64,000 nucleotides of DNA from Bacteroidales bacterium (GCA_028724885.1 JAQYTJ010000031.1:1-64000); one strand, 5' to 3'; shown: positions 42,011-51,362, numbered from the stretch's first letter. The notes: generated from the sequence alone by a model not told the origin. Made by a program: numbers and translations.

Positions 42011-43075
42011 TTACTTGATGCAGGATGGGCATGCAGGCCTCCCGATGTCTTGCCCCTTTGCCCCGAGATATTTCTTCTCCGGGTCGTATTGAATGCCCAT
42101 TTTATCCAGCAGCGGCTCCGCTCCCACCTGATGCGTCTGAAGCCCCAGGTCCCAAGGGTCGTAGCCCAGCACGAGTCCCATCATCTCTTCGTAGGTCAGC
42201 ACCGGAATGCCGTGACTGCCTTCGCCGTAGGTCTTTCCCGTCTCCTCGGCTATCACGTACTGCCATCTGTCCATGAAATATGGGCATCCAGGGCAGTTGG
42301 TGACAATGAAGTCTGGATGGTATGGCTCCATGCTTTCGAATTTCTTATAAGTATTGGACAATGAATATCCTCTATTCGCCTTTATGAAGTATTGCCTGAA
42401 CCCGAAGCCACAGCAGTGCCGCCTCTCAGGGTAGTCCACCACCGTGCCTCCGCATGCCTCCACCATTCCAGCCAGCACGTATGGATATTCCGCTCCGCCC
42501 ACGCCCTTGGATGGGAACATCTTAGAATAGTGGCAGCCTATGTGCTCCACGACTCTCAGCGGCTCGCCAGTGTGCACGTTGATAAGTTTGTGCTTTGCGA
42601 GGGCGGCTATCTGGTTCCTGTAATGGTAGATGAGGTCGCTGGCATGCACGATGTATTTGGGCTTGGCGAAATCCAGACGGCACGTCTTCCATAAAGTCTC
42701 GGCGATTTTTTCCTGGAGCTCCGGGAACTCTCTCCAAGTCTCAAGGGTCTCGCAGTAGAGTCCGAAAGAGGTTATGCAAGAGCAGACGTAGTTCACGTAG
42801 CCATATTTCGCCATGAGGGCGAACTGGCGGGCTATAATCGTCATCACCGTCTCCTGTGGTATTGCGTCTGAATGGTAGGCGATTCCTCCGCAGGTGGTGT
42901 GATGCTCTGTCTCGAATATGTCTTTTCCAAGCTTGTTCCTGGTTATGTCCAGGAATGCCGCCTCAGAAGCAGGGAAGAAGCTCTGCCTGATGCAGCTGCG
43001 GACATAAAAATAATGATCGTCCGGGATTTCTTTCTGATATTCCGACCAAATCTTTTGCTTTCCTTCGTAAATCAT
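42011..43075 (-). CDS. HdrB-like CCG-domain protein
   Basis: The 354-residue protein has a canonical C-terminal CCG domain (GCHYSKMFPS ... RRHCCGFGFRQ ... NCPGCPYF), which in HdrB binds a non-cubane [4Fe-4S] cluster. The N-terminal CCG domain is altered: the double cysteine reads TTCGG and the final CxxC reads CSC. This suggests that only one active cluster remains, or that the first has other ligands. The gene lies 10 bases downstream of the HdrC-like gene. It ends in CPSCIK, with an additional cysteine pair. Confidence 0.75.
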   Translation of the reverse strand: MIYEGKQKIWSEYQKEIPDDHYFYVRSCIRQSFFPASEAAFLDITRNKLGKDIFETEHHTTCGGIAYHSDAIPQETVMTIIARQFALMAKYGYVNYVCSCITSFGLYCETLETWREFPELQEKIAETLWKTCRLDFAKPKYIVHASDLIYHYRNQIAALAKHKLINVHTGEPLRVVEHIGCHYSKMFPSKGVGGAEYPYVLAGMVEACGGTVVDYPERRHCCGFGFRQYFIKANRGYSLSNTYKKFESMEPYHPDFIVTNCPGCPYFMDRWQYVIAEETGKTYGEGSHGIPVLTYEEMMGLVLGYDPWDLGLQTHQVGAEPLLDKMGIQYDPEKKYLGAKGQDIGRPACPSCIK

Positions 43076-43085
43076 CTTGTCTGTC

Positions 43086-43781
43086 TCAATGGTTATAGTG
43101 CTGCGGCCCGGTTTCAGAATAAACCTTCTTGGTGAATTCTTCCATGCTAAGCCCTAGCTCCGCCGCTTTTTTCTCAGCAGCCTTCCGAACATTCTCCATC
43201 CTCGCCGTGGCGCCGGTCTCGTCGAATATCCTTTTGAGTTCATCCAAGTCCTCTTTCGGGATCTTCCTCATCGCCCCGGGGCCGTTCCCGTCCAGGTTGG
43301 CGCCGAGCCTTTCGAACACGTCATCCAGATGCTTCTCCTCCCACTCCCACACCCTTCCTGCCTCAGGATGGCCGGCATAGTCGAACACTCTCGGATAGAC
43401 GCAGTAGCCGTAATTCAATACATTGCTGCACAAATCCTTGGACAGCAAGAACTGCTGCCTCCCTTTTTCGGAATCGATGAAATAGCCTAGGTCTATCGAC
43501 AGGCTGCGCAATGCCATCACTATCATCCCGGGAGCGTTCTTTCGGGGGCATCTGGTGACGCAGCTCATGCATTCCCCGCAATACCAGATGGTGTCGCTTC
43601 TGAGAAGTTTCTCGATTTCGTCTTCATCCTTGCTCTGGACAATGTCCACTATCCGCCTTGGGTCGTAACGATAGAATTCGGCGGCAGGACACACCGCAGT
43701 GCAAGTACCGCAATTGATGCAGGCATTAAGCCCCTCCTTAAGACGGTAATCCCGCATCAGCGAATCATATAGCTTCCCCAT
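43086..43781 (-). CDS. HdrC-like 4Fe-4S protein with C-terminal extension
   Basis: The 231-residue protein starts at MGKLYDSLMRDYRLKEG, inside the last codons of the marR-type gene (17-base overlap); earlier in-frame codons have no family resemblance. Two 4Fe-4S motifs are visible: CINCGTCTAVCPAAEF (about residues 19-34) and CGECMSCVTRCPRK (about 67-80). HdrC proteins are about 180 residues; the surplus is a charged helical C-terminus (EKHLDDVFERLGANLDG, then a KKAAELGLSMEEF end). It is the first redox gene of the operon and should partner the HdrB-like protein that follows. Confidence 0.75.
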   Translation of the reverse strand: MGKLYDSLMRDYRLKEGLNACINCGTCTAVCPAAEFYRYDPRRIVDIVQSKDEDEIEKLLRSDTIWYCGECMSCVTRCPRKNAPGMIVMALRSLSIDLGYFIDSEKGRQQFLLSKDLCSNVLNYGYCVYPRVFDYAGHPEAGRVWEWEEKHLDDVFERLGANLDGNGPGAMRKIPKEDLDELKRIFDETGATARMENVRKAAEKKAAELGLSMEEFTKKVYSETGPQHYNH

Positions 43782-44256
43782 CTTTCTTATTGCTAGGATA
43801 TTTCTTGGCGAGCGAGAGGAGGTCGCTCTTCGGATACATATTCTTTTCCAACTTTGCCAGAATGCCGATGAAAGTCTCAAGCTCTTCCTCCGAAATGCCT
43901 TTTATTATGGATTCCACCGACTTGAAAGCGCATTCATTCACCTTCTGTCGTATCTTCAATGAATATGGAGTCACTTTGATCAGGTTCTGCCTCCTGTCCT
44001 TGGGGTTGCTGACTCTCTTGACCAGCTTGCGGTTCTCCAGCCCGTCAATCAGCTTCACTATAGAGTTCTTGTCTCTCATCGTGATGTTTGCTATCTGCTG
44101 CTGGGTGAGTACTCCTTCGTCCCAGAGGGTGTCCATGACCAAAAACTGCTCAGGGGTTAGATTGAATCTTTCTTTCTTGAAGTCGTCTGTCATGGTCTGC
44201 TTTATACCGATGTGGACGATGTTCGTGAAAAGGACGATTTGCTTACTTAGTATCAT
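43765..44256 (-). CDS. MarR-family repressor of the Hdr-like operon
   Basis: The 163-residue protein has the MarR winged-helix core: LTPEQFLVMDTLWDEGVLTQ, QIANITMRDKNSIVKLIDGL and LVKRVSNPKDRRQNLIKVT (the wing with the D-x-R motif). It is first in the operon and overlaps the HdrC-like gene by 17 bases, so repressor and enzymes are co-expressed. A perfect palindrome lies 6 bases upstream of its start codon, as expected for an autoregulated MarR operon. MarR proteins usually respond to small phenolic or oxidising ligands; the ligand here is unknown. Confidence 0.85.
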   Translation of the reverse strand: MILSKQIVLFTNIVHIGIKQTMTDDFKKERFNLTPEQFLVMDTLWDEGVLTQQQIANITMRDKNSIVKLIDGLENRKLVKRVSNPKDRRQNLIKVTPYSLKIRQKVNECAFKSVESIIKGISEEELETFIGILAKLEKNMYPKSDLLSLAKKYPSNKKDGEAI

Positions 44257-44261
44257 AATAT

Positions 44262-44281
44262 ATTGTAAGATATTTTACAAT
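44262..44281. promoter_or_regulatory. Candidate MarR operator
   Basis: ATTGTAA (44262-44268) and TTACAAT (44275-44281) form a perfect palindrome around a 6-base centre, directly in front of the marR-type start codon. Size and symmetry fit a MarR dimer site. Confidence 0.6.
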
Positions 44282-44691
44282 TTAGCGCAAATATACGTAA
44301 ACTTGTCAAATGCACAAGCGCCAAAGGTCAAACTAGGCTAAATATTCAAGAATATTTTAATATTATTAGATAAATATTTTTAGCATTCACTTTTTAAAAT
44401 AAGCGAGAATTAGAATTAAACATAACTCTATGATAAATGAAAGGCAGCGACATTATCTTGCACAAACATGTCTACGGATACTGCGATCGTGTCCTTGGTT
44501 CCTAAGACATAAGGCTAGCCAGTGTCAACTAGGTCATCAATATGCTGCCTCCGCTGAAGATCCTGATGAAAGAGGGGGTGAACCGCAAGGGACTTCCAAA
44601 CAACCAGACATATAACGAAGGAGGCTCGCTGAAAGAAAAGCCAACCGTAAGATAGAGAGTCTTCGAACCATCGAATAATCAGAAATTTTGC
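44282..44691. other. Divergent intergenic region, 410 bp
   Basis: The left 130 bases are A/T-rich and must hold the promoter of the marR-hdr operon, although I cannot point to clear boxes. The right part contains a short plus-strand frame (from about 44540, MLPPLKILMKEGVNRKGLP) that has coding-like composition but no family; it may be a remnant. Confidence 0.35.
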
Positions 44692-44699
44692 TATTTTTG
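44692..44699 (+). promoter_or_regulatory. -7 box of the purine/NAD salvage operon
   Basis: TATTTTTG matches TAnnTTTG exactly and lies 16 bases before the ATG at 44716. The -33 box is not clear. Confidence 0.45.
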
Positions 44700-44715
44700 A
44701 TGAAATTATGCTAAA

Positions 44716-45990
44716 ATGAATAATATATTTCTCAAAAATATCGGCCTGATTGATGGTTCGGAGGCAAACATTCGCATCGCTGACGGGATAATCAAGAAGA
44801 TTGCACCTTGCGCCAAAGACTTTACACCAGAGCCTGGAGAAGAGGTCGTAGACTGCCATAGAAAAGTCGCTGTTCCTGGTTTTGTGAATATGCACACTCA
44901 TGCTGCCATGACACTGATGAGGGGCATCGGCGAAGATATGAGGCTGGAAAAGTGGCTGGATCATATTTGGGCCATAGAGGCGAAGCTGGATGCTCCTTTC
45001 ATATACTGGGGAACGAAAGTAGCCTGCCTAGAAATGATAAAAACCGGCACGACGACATTCAATGACCAGTACTGGTTCTCCCCATCTGCTCATCTTGCAG
45101 CCTCAGAAATGGGAATAAGAGACGCTTTGTCCTACGTCTTCCTAGACCATTTCAAGCCAGAAGAGGCGGAAAGACAGAAAGAGCAATGCATCCAGATGCA
45201 TGAGGCATTGAAAGGCCGTGATGTCAGGAGCATATTCACTATAGGCATCCACGCCGTATACACAAACTCCGAGGAGACCATCCTCTGGGCGACTGAATAT
45301 GCCCGCAAGCATGGCCTGAAAATACATATACACGTAGGAGAATCGGAGAAGGAAGACCTTGACTGCAAAGCAGCGCACGGAGGTCTCTCCCCTGTCGAAT
45401 ATCTCGATTCTCTAGGGGTTCTGGGGCCTGACGTGATTGCCGCGCATACGCTGTGGCTATCGGAAAATGATATCGAAATCCTCGGGAAACGCCACGTGAA
45501 TTGCGTGCATAATATTAATTCCAACACTAAGCTATCCTCTGGCTACAAATTCAAGTGGAAGGAACTCTCGGACGCTGGTGCCAATGTCTGCATCGGCACC
45601 GACGGGTGCGCATCATCGAACAATCTGGACATCCTCGAAGCCATGAAGACGACCGCCCTATTCCAGAAAGCCTGGCGCAAAGACCCTTCTGAGATGCCTT
45701 TGCCGAAACTGCTGGAAATGGCCACCATAAACGGAGCTAAGGCATTCGGGATTAAGACAGGGCTGATTGAAGAGGGCTATGAAGCCGACATCCAAATCAT
45801 TGACACCGACAGCTCATTCTTCCTGTCCCCTGCTCCATTCCTGGCAAATTTCATATATTCAGCGCACAGTGATTCAGTCTCATCGCTTATATCAGGCGGT
45901 AAATTCGTCATGAGGAGCCGCAATGTCGTGGGCGAGAAAGAAATCCTGAAAGGGGCCAGCACAGTATTGAATGAAATCAAATTAAAATGA
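44716..45990 (+). CDS. Amidohydrolase of the MTA/SAH/adenosine deaminase family
   Basis: The 424-residue protein is a TIM-barrel amidohydrolase: metal ligands H60 and H62 ([13 protein letters not shown]), H206 (HIHVGES), H244 ([12 protein letters not shown]) and D296 ([12 protein letters not shown]). The E209 after HVG and the SNN-LD-LE-MK segment are typical of the MtaD/SsnA-like group that deaminates 5'-methylthioadenosine, S-adenosylhomocysteine or adenosine. The next gene, overlapping by 4 bases (ATGA), is purine nucleoside phosphorylase, so a deamination-then-phosphorolysis route (adenosine to inosine to hypoxanthine, or the thio analogues) is a good inference. It lacks a signal peptide and acts in the cytoplasm. 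Confidence 0.85.
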   Translation: MNNIFLKNIGLIDGSEANIRIADGIIKKIAPCAKDFTPEPGEEVVDCHRKVAVPGFVNMHTHAAMTLMRGIGEDMRLEKWLDHIWAIEAKLDAPFIYWGTKVACLEMIKTGTTTFNDQYWFSPSAHLAASEMGIRDALSYVFLDHFKPEEAERQKEQCIQMHEALKGRDVRSIFTIGIHAVYTNSEETILWATEYARKHGLKIHIHVGESEKEDLDCKAAHGGLSPVEYLDSLGVLGPDVIAAHTLWLSENDIEILGKRHVNCVHNINSNTKLSSGYKFKWKELSDAGANVCIGTDGCASSNNLDILEAMKTTALFQKAWRKDPSEMPLPKLLEMATINGAKAFGIKTGLIEEGYEADIQIIDTDSSFFLSPAPFLANFIYSAHSDSVSSLISGGKFVMRSRNVVGEKEILKGASTVLNEIKLK

Positions 45991-46820
45991 ATATGGATCC
46001 AAGAGCAGAAAAAATCTACAAAGCAGCCGACTACGTTAAATCGCAGCTTGGCTCCCTGAAGCCAGTGATAGGAATAGTTCTGGGCAGCGGCCTGGGCAAT
46101 CTGGCAAATAAAATCGCAGACCCAATCACCATTCCTTACAAGACCATACCTGGCTTTCCTGTTTCAACAGCAATCGGCCACAAGGGCAACTTCATAGTTG
46201 GCACTCTCGGCGGAAAAACCGTAATCGCCATGCAAGGCAGAATCCACTACTACGAGGGCTACCCGATGGACATGGTGACTCTCCCGATCAGGGTGATGAA
46301 GGTAATTGGAATCAAATATCTGTTCGTTTCCAATGCCGCAGGCGGAGTGAATTACGGCTACAAGATCGGCGACCTAATGATCATCAAGGATCACATCAAT
46401 CAGCTCCCTAATCCGCTCATTGGGCCTAATCTGGACGATTTCGGGCCTCGTTTCCCGGACATGACAAGGCCTTACGACTTAGGACTAATCGAAAAAGCAG
46501 AGGAAATAGCCGCCTCTCTAGGCATAAAGGTTCACAAGGGCGTGTATTACGGAGGCACAGGCCCTACATACGAAACGCCATCGGAATATAAATACATCCG
46601 CACGATTGGTGGAGACGCAACTGGAATGTCAACCATCCCTGAGGTCATAGCAGCGCGTCATTCTGATATTCCTGTGTTTGGGATGTCGGTAATCACTAAT
46701 GAAGCTCATGACGACTATGCTCCTGACTATAAGAACGATGGAGACGCTGTCGTATGTGCAGCAGACGCAGCTGCGGGCAGGATGTGCGCAATATTCGAAG
46801 CTTTGATTGAAACCCTATAA
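45987..46820 (+). CDS. Purine nucleoside phosphorylase, class I
   Basis: The 277-residue protein shows the class I (trimeric) PNP motifs: phosphate loop [12 protein letters not shown] (about residues 29-40), [13 protein letters not shown], the [11 protein letters not shown] motif and the late purine-binding [12 protein letters not shown] and [10 protein letters not shown], where the family has an Asn for 6-oxopurines (N in SVITNEA). It cleaves inosine or guanosine with phosphate. The ATG overlaps the stop of the deaminase gene, and a second in-frame ATG lies two codons later ([11 protein letters not shown]). Confidence 0.9.
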   Translation: MNMDPRAEKIYKAADYVKSQLGSLKPVIGIVLGSGLGNLANKIADPITIPYKTIPGFPVSTAIGHKGNFIVGTLGGKTVIAMQGRIHYYEGYPMDMVTLPIRVMKVIGIKYLFVSNAAGGVNYGYKIGDLMIIKDHINQLPNPLIGPNLDDFGPRFPDMTRPYDLGLIEKAEEIAASLGIKVHKGVYYGGTGPTYETPSEYKYIRTIGGDATGMSTIPEVIAARHSDIPVFGMSVITNEAHDDYAPDYKNDGDAVVCAADAAAGRMCAIFEALIETL

Positions 46821-46822
46821 AA

Positions 46823-47035
46823 ATGAATAAAACAATACTCGCAATAATTTATTTCGTGTTCTCTGCCTTCATCCTCTATTTCGGCATAGCGAACATGATC
46901 AACGGCCAAGGGAAGTTATTGGTCAATATTTTAATAGTAGTAATAGGAATATATTTCCTGTACCGCTGCATAGCCACCGCAGTATACGTCCATCGCGAAA
47001 AGATAGATGAGGGGAACGACCCCGCAAATTCTTAG
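46823..47035 (+). CDS. Small membrane protein, 70 residues
   Basis: The product has two predicted transmembrane helices (about residues 5-27 and 32-55) with a short GQGK turn between them and a charged C-terminal tail (HREKIDEGNDPANS). It starts two bases after the PNP stop and ends 4 bases before the NAD synthase start, so it is a genuine member of the operon. No function can be assigned. Confidence 0.7.
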   Translation: MNKTILAIIYFVFSAFILYFGIANMINGQGKLLVNILIVVIGIYFLYRCIATAVYVHREKIDEGNDPANS

Positions 47036-47039
47036 GAAT

Positions 47040-49085
47040 ATGGAAGATTACGGTTTGTTCAGGGTTGCCGCCGCTGTTCCTCGCGTTAAAGTTGCCGACA
47101 TAGACCATAACGTGAAGGCAATCTTAGGCCTTATAGACAAAGCCGAGACAAAAGGCGCTTCACTTGTGGTATTCCCTGAATTATCTGTCACAGGCTACAC
47201 ATGCGGCGATCTGTTCAGCCAGGATCTGCTTTTACGCAAGGCGGAAGAGGCAGTGGCGAAAATCATGTCATTCACCAGAAGCAAGTTCATAACCGCCGTC
47301 GTGGGCGTGCCAGTGCAATTCTGTGGGAAGCTTTACAACTGCGCAGCCGTGATTCGGAATGGCGGCTTGAAAGGGCTGGTGCCCAAAATATACCTGCCCA
47401 CCTACGGAGAATTCTACGAGGCTCGCTGGTTCGCTCCAGGATCGGATTTCCTGTCGCAGCACAATGTTGCCAGCGGCCATTTCGTGAATGACGGGAAAAG
47501 GTTCTGCTGTGAGGGATTTGATTCAGAAATACGTTTCGCTGGGCAGCGGTGCAACATTTCCCCGAACCAGCTTTTCACTATAGGAAATGCTACTTTCGGA
47601 GCCGAGATATGCGAGGATTTCTGGGCTCCGGTACCTCCGTCTTCATTCCTGGCTCCGTCTGGAGCACAGGTCATAGTGAATCTGTCGGCCTCGAACGAGG
47701 TTATGACAAAATATTCAGAGCGCAAGATGCTCATCTCGAATCAGTCAGGTCGCACCGTCTCCGGCTACATCTATTGCTCTGCCGGTTACGGAGAATCTAC
47801 CCAAGATACAGTGTACGCAGGATCCTCGATTATATGCGAGAACGGCAGCCTTCTGGCAGAGAACGAGCGCTTCCAGATAGAGGACTCCATAATATTCGCA
47901 GACATTGACATACAGGCTCTTGACGTGCTAAGGCAGAAAAAGAATTCTTTCCGCGGAATGGCTCCAGATGGGACTTCTGCTTCGGAATATTCAGGGTACT
48001 ATTCTCGCTACGACCTTGGACCTGCAGCTCCGACGGATTTTGAAAAATCGCTGCACAGAGCGGTAGAACCGCATCCTTTCCTACCTGAAGGCAATCCGCT
48101 CGAAATAGCAGGCAAATCTAAGGAAATCCTCTCCATCCAGACAATAGGACTAGTGTCAAGGCTGGAGCATATAGGTTGCAAGAAGGCAGTGATTGGCATA
48201 TCCGGCGGACTGGACAGCACTCTCGCCCTGCTTGTCACCACCATGGCTTTCGATAGGCTTGGCCTACCGCGCCAAGGCATTTACGGCATCACCATGCCAG
48301 GCTTAGGGACGACAAAACGCACGAAATCCAATGCCACGGATTTGATGACTGCCCTCGGCATCACATCAAAGGAGATTTCCGTCGTTCCTGCCGTGAACCA
48401 GCATTTCAAGGACATCGGACACGACCCAGAGGTCATGGATTCCACCTACGAGAACGCTCAGGCGCGTGAGAGGACTCAGGTCCTCATGGACATTGCCAAT
48501 CAGGAAGGAGGGATAGTAATCGGCACCGGAGACCTCTCAGAGCTGGCTTTAGGCTGGTGCACCTACAATGGCGACCACATGTCCATGTATGCTGTGAACT
48601 CCTCCGTGCCTAAAACGCTCATCAAGCATCTGGTGCGTTGGGCGGCGGAAAACGTATTCGACGAGAAGAAAGAAGACGGCAGGCGCTCCGCCAAAGAGAT
48701 ACTTCTGGACGTGATAGACACACCTATCAGCCCTGAGCTGAAGCCTGCGGACTTGGACGGCAACATCAAGCAGAAGACAGAAGACCTCATCGGACCTTAC
48801 GAGCTGCACGATTTCTTCCTGTATAATTTCCACCGCTACGGCTGGCCCCCTAAGAAAATATATTTCTTTGCAAAGCGAGCGTTCAATGGCGCATACGACG
48901 ATGCAGAAATCCTGAAATGGCTAAAGAAGTTCTTCTGGAGATTCTTCAGTCAGCAATTCAAGCGCTCCTGCCTACCTGACGGCCCGAAAATAAGCATGGT
49001 CAGCCTCTCGCCAAGAGCAGACTGGCGTATGCCGTCGGATGCCAAGGTAAAGCTCTGGATGGACGAGCTGGATAAGCTCTCATGA
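47040..49085 (+). CDS. nadE: Glutamine-dependent NAD+ synthetase
   Basis: The 681-residue protein has an N-terminal nitrilase-type glutaminase domain with the triad E47 (VFPELSVTGYT), K116 (VPKIYLPTY) and C191 (GAEICEDFWAP), and a C-terminal synthetase domain with the ATP pyrophosphatase loop SGGLDS (388-393). It converts nicotinic acid adenine dinucleotide to NAD+ with ammonia taken from glutamine. Start: MEDYGLFRVAAAVP at 47040, which agrees with family N-termini; an earlier in-frame ATG at 47007 lies inside the small membrane protein gene. Last gene of the operon; it converges with the symporter gene after 16 bases. Confidence 0.92.
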   Translation: MEDYGLFRVAAAVPRVKVADIDHNVKAILGLIDKAETKGASLVVFPELSVTGYTCGDLFSQDLLLRKAEEAVAKIMSFTRSKFITAVVGVPVQFCGKLYNCAAVIRNGGLKGLVPKIYLPTYGEFYEARWFAPGSDFLSQHNVASGHFVNDGKRFCCEGFDSEIRFAGQRCNISPNQLFTIGNATFGAEICEDFWAPVPPSSFLAPSGAQVIVNLSASNEVMTKYSERKMLISNQSGRTVSGYIYCSAGYGESTQDTVYAGSSIICENGSLLAENERFQIEDSIIFADIDIQALDVLRQKKNSFRGMAPDGTSASEYSGYYSRYDLGPAAPTDFEKSLHRAVEPHPFLPEGNPLEIAGKSKEILSIQTIGLVSRLEHIGCKKAVIGISGGLDSTLALLVTTMAFDRLGLPRQGIYGITMPGLGTTKRTKSNATDLMTALGITSKEISVVPAVNQHFKDIGHDPEVMDSTYENAQARERTQVLMDIANQEGGIVIGTGDLSELALGWCTYNGDHMSMYAVNSSVPKTLIKHLVRWAAENVFDEKKEDGRRSAKEILLDVIDTPISPELKPADLDGNIKQKTEDLIGPYELHDFFLYNFHRYGWPPKKIYFFAKRAFNGAYDDAEILKWLKKFFWRFFSQQFKRSCLPDGPKISMVSLSPRADWRMPSDAKVKLWMDELDKLS

Positions 49086-49101
49086 TGCCAGCCACGCAGT
49101 T

Positions 49102-50298
49102 TTAACAAGCCTCGGAAGTCATTTCTGGGGCTTTTTTGCGAAAGAATTTGTCGATCACTAGGGCAATGGCTCCGTCGCCGGTTACGTTGCATGCCGTACC
49201 GAAATTATCCATCGTAATGTAGAGAGCTATCATCAAGGCCTGCTCCTGCTCTCCGAAGCCTAGCATCGAACTCAGCACGCCAAGAGCCGCCATTATGGCA
49301 CCGCCGGGTACTCCAGGGGCTGCCACCATCATCACACCGAGCATCATTATGAAGCCAAGGAACATCGGGAAGTCGAAAGGCATTCCGTTCATGAGCATCA
49401 GTGCAACTGCGCAGGCTGTGATTTTCAAGCAGCTTCCAGAAAGATGAATCGTAGCGCAAAGAGGCACTGCGAAGCCGGCGATTTCATCGCTGACTTTATT
49501 CTTCTTGACGCATTCCAGAGTCACAGGGATAGTCGCCGCCGAAGAAGAAGTTCCTAGAGCGGTGAAATAGGCCGGCATCATCTTCCAAAGGGTCTTGAAA
49601 GGGTTCCTGCCAGTAATAGCACCAGCGACGCAATATTGGAATACCAGCAATAGAATGTGCATTATAAATATGACGCCGATAATCCCAATGAAGACCTTGA
49701 TCACGTGTACAGCCTGTCCAGTGTAGGTCATGCCCAGGAATATTCCGAATATGTAGATGGGCAGAAGCGGCAGGATCACCACTTCGATGGTCTTCACTAT
49801 TATATCCTTGAACTCATTGGCTATTTTCTTCAAATTCATAGAGCCGAAAAATGCCATTCCAAGGCCCAGGGTGAAGGAAAATACCAGCGAAGACATCACG
49901 TCCACCATCGGGGGAATCTGAATCGTAAAGAAAGGCTCTATGTTCTCGTATTCATTCAATGCCTCCACTCCCCCACCGCCGACGATTATTTTAGGGAAGA
50001 TGGCAGCGCTGGTGCCGTAGGAAAAAAGCCCCGCGAACACAGTGTCGCAATACGCAATAAGAGCAGTAATCAGCAGCAGTTTCCCTGCTCCTTGGCCGAT
50101 GTCCGCTATGGCAGGGACCACCAATCCTATGATTATCAGAGGAATCAGGAATTGCAGGAAATTACTGAATATGCCGTTGAATGTAGCAAAGAATCTCACC
50201 ATCGGCAGCGGCATGAAAAGCCCCAGAAGGATGCCAAGCAATATGGCTATCAAGATTCTGGGCAGCAGCCCAAGATGAAATTTCTTCTTCATATTCAT
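49102..50298 (-). CDS. Dicarboxylate/amino acid:cation symporter (DAACS family)
   Basis: The 398-residue membrane protein contains the DAACS hallmarks: the serine-rich re-entrant loop ALGTSSSAATIPVTLECV (hairpin 1), the PLCATIHLSGSCLK segment, and the NVTGDGAIALVIDKFF motif near the end. It has about eight helices and two hairpins. Members bring in glutamate, aspartate, serine/threonine or C4-dicarboxylates with Na+ or H+; the sequence does not settle the substrate. Two ATG codons lie close together (50298 and 50292). It is followed upstream by the CDF gene on the same strand after a 33-base gap. Confidence 0.85.
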   Translation of the reverse strand: MNMKKKFHLGLLPRILIAILLGILLGLFMPLPMVRFFATFNGIFSNFLQFLIPLIIIGLVVPAIADIGQGAGKLLLITALIAYCDTVFAGLFSYGTSAAIFPKIIVGGGGVEALNEYENIEPFFTIQIPPMVDVMSSLVFSFTLGLGMAFFGSMNLKKIANEFKDIIVKTIEVVILPLLPIYIFGIFLGMTYTGQAVHVIKVFIGIIGVIFIMHILLLVFQYCVAGAITGRNPFKTLWKMMPAYFTALGTSSSAATIPVTLECVKKNKVSDEIAGFAVPLCATIHLSGSCLKITACAVALMLMNGMPFDFPMFLGFIMMLGVMMVAAPGVPGGAIMAALGVLSSMLGFGEQEQALMIALYITMDNFGTACNVTGDGAIALVIDKFFRKKAPEMTSEAC

Positions 50299-50331
50299 TT
50301 ATAAGATTCTGTTATTAAATGTGGCAATTAA

Positions 50332-51225
50332 TTAATCTGCGTCGTCCTCCGGCTCGATGTGAAGCGAAATCTGGGTCTCCTTGCCGAATTCATTCCATAT
50401 CTCTTCCTCCACTCCTTTTGATATGTCATGAGCCTCTTTCAGCGACATGCCAGATGGCACCACCAGATGCCCTTCTATTATGATGTAAGGTCCTTCCTTG
50501 CGAGTCTTCAAATTATGGAAATCGATGACACCCGGCACCGAGACCGCCGTATTGACTATTTTCTCTTCCATCTCGTCAGGCAGAGAGACATCCAGCAGCT
50601 CCTTTATCGCAGGGATAGACATCTTGAAAGCTATCACGAATATGAATATGCTGATGATGCAGCCTGCCATCGGATCCAGTATAGCGAATTTATTTCCAAG
50701 AAAGATGGCTCCAGCTATTCCTAACAACGAACCAATCGAGGAAAAGGCATCAGACCGGTGGTGCCAGGCGTTTGCCACCATCATAGGGCTTTCAACTTTT
50801 TTGCCCTTTCTTGCTGTATACTGATAAAGAGCCTCTTTCGTCACTATTGACAGAGCAGCAGCCCAAACGGCTATCATTTTAGGAGCTGGCACAGGATGCC
50901 CTTCTAGAATATCTTTTATTTTCTTGATTCCCACATTCATCAGGTTGAAAGCCACGATAGCCAGCATCAGGGCGATTATGAATGTTGCGAAAGTCTCGAA
51001 TTTGCCATGGCCGTAATCGTGATCCTTGTCTTTTCCTTTGCCAGAAATTCTAACGAATACTATCACTATCACGTCTGTGACCAGGTCACTCAAAGAATGT
51101 ATGCCGTCGGCCAGCATTGCGGTTGATTTACCCACTATGCCTGCAGTGATCTTGAATACCGTCAGGATCAGGTTAACGACTGAACCCACAAGGGTGACGA
51201 AAGTTATTTCCTCGGCACGATCCAT
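50332..51225 (-). CDS. Cation diffusion facilitator metal exporter
   Basis: The 297-residue protein has six membrane helices and the CDF metal site formed by ADGIHSLSD in helix 2 and HHRSD in helix 5, plus HDYGHGKFE after helix 2. The C-terminal cytoplasmic domain (from about residue 215) has the ferredoxin-like fold with HNLKTRKEGPYIIIEGHLVV. The D-H-S-x-S-D pattern is common in Zn2+/Fe2+ exporters of the FieF type; the metal cannot be fixed from sequence. It is probably co-transcribed with the symporter gene that follows. Confidence 0.88.
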   Translation of the reverse strand: MDRAEEITFVTLVGSVVNLILTVFKITAGIVGKSTAMLADGIHSLSDLVTDVIVIVFVRISGKGKDKDHDYGHGKFETFATFIIALMLAIVAFNLMNVGIKKIKDILEGHPVPAPKMIAVWAAALSIVTKEALYQYTARKGKKVESPMMVANAWHHRSDAFSSIGSLLGIAGAIFLGNKFAILDPMAGCIISIFIFVIAFKMSIPAIKELLDVSLPDEMEEKIVNTAVSVPGVIDFHNLKTRKEGPYIIIEGHLVVPSGMSLKEAHDISKGVEEEIWNEFGKETQISLHIEPEDDAD

Positions 51226-51287
51226 TATCCATTCACATTTTTTGCGACAAAACAGTCGCTAATATATGAAATAATGATAAAAAAGAA

Positions 51288-51318
51288 AAGGCAGCGAGGT
51301 CTCACACCCGACTGCCTT
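51288..51318 (-). terminator. Intrinsic terminator after the EamA transporter gene
   Basis: AAGGCAG (51288-51294) pairs with CTGCCTT (51312-51318); on the minus strand the stem is followed by TTCTTTTTT. It would end the thiamine-regulated operon. Confidence 0.65.
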
Positions 51319-51362
51319 CAAACAAACAACTTTATTCTAAAAACACTGACCAAACAAATATT

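Noticed and set aside
43765..44256. MarR gene as regulator of the divergent purine/NAD operon
   Set aside because: More than 400 bases separate the palindrome from that operon's -7 box, and the palindrome sits next to the marR start, so control of its own operon is the better explanation.
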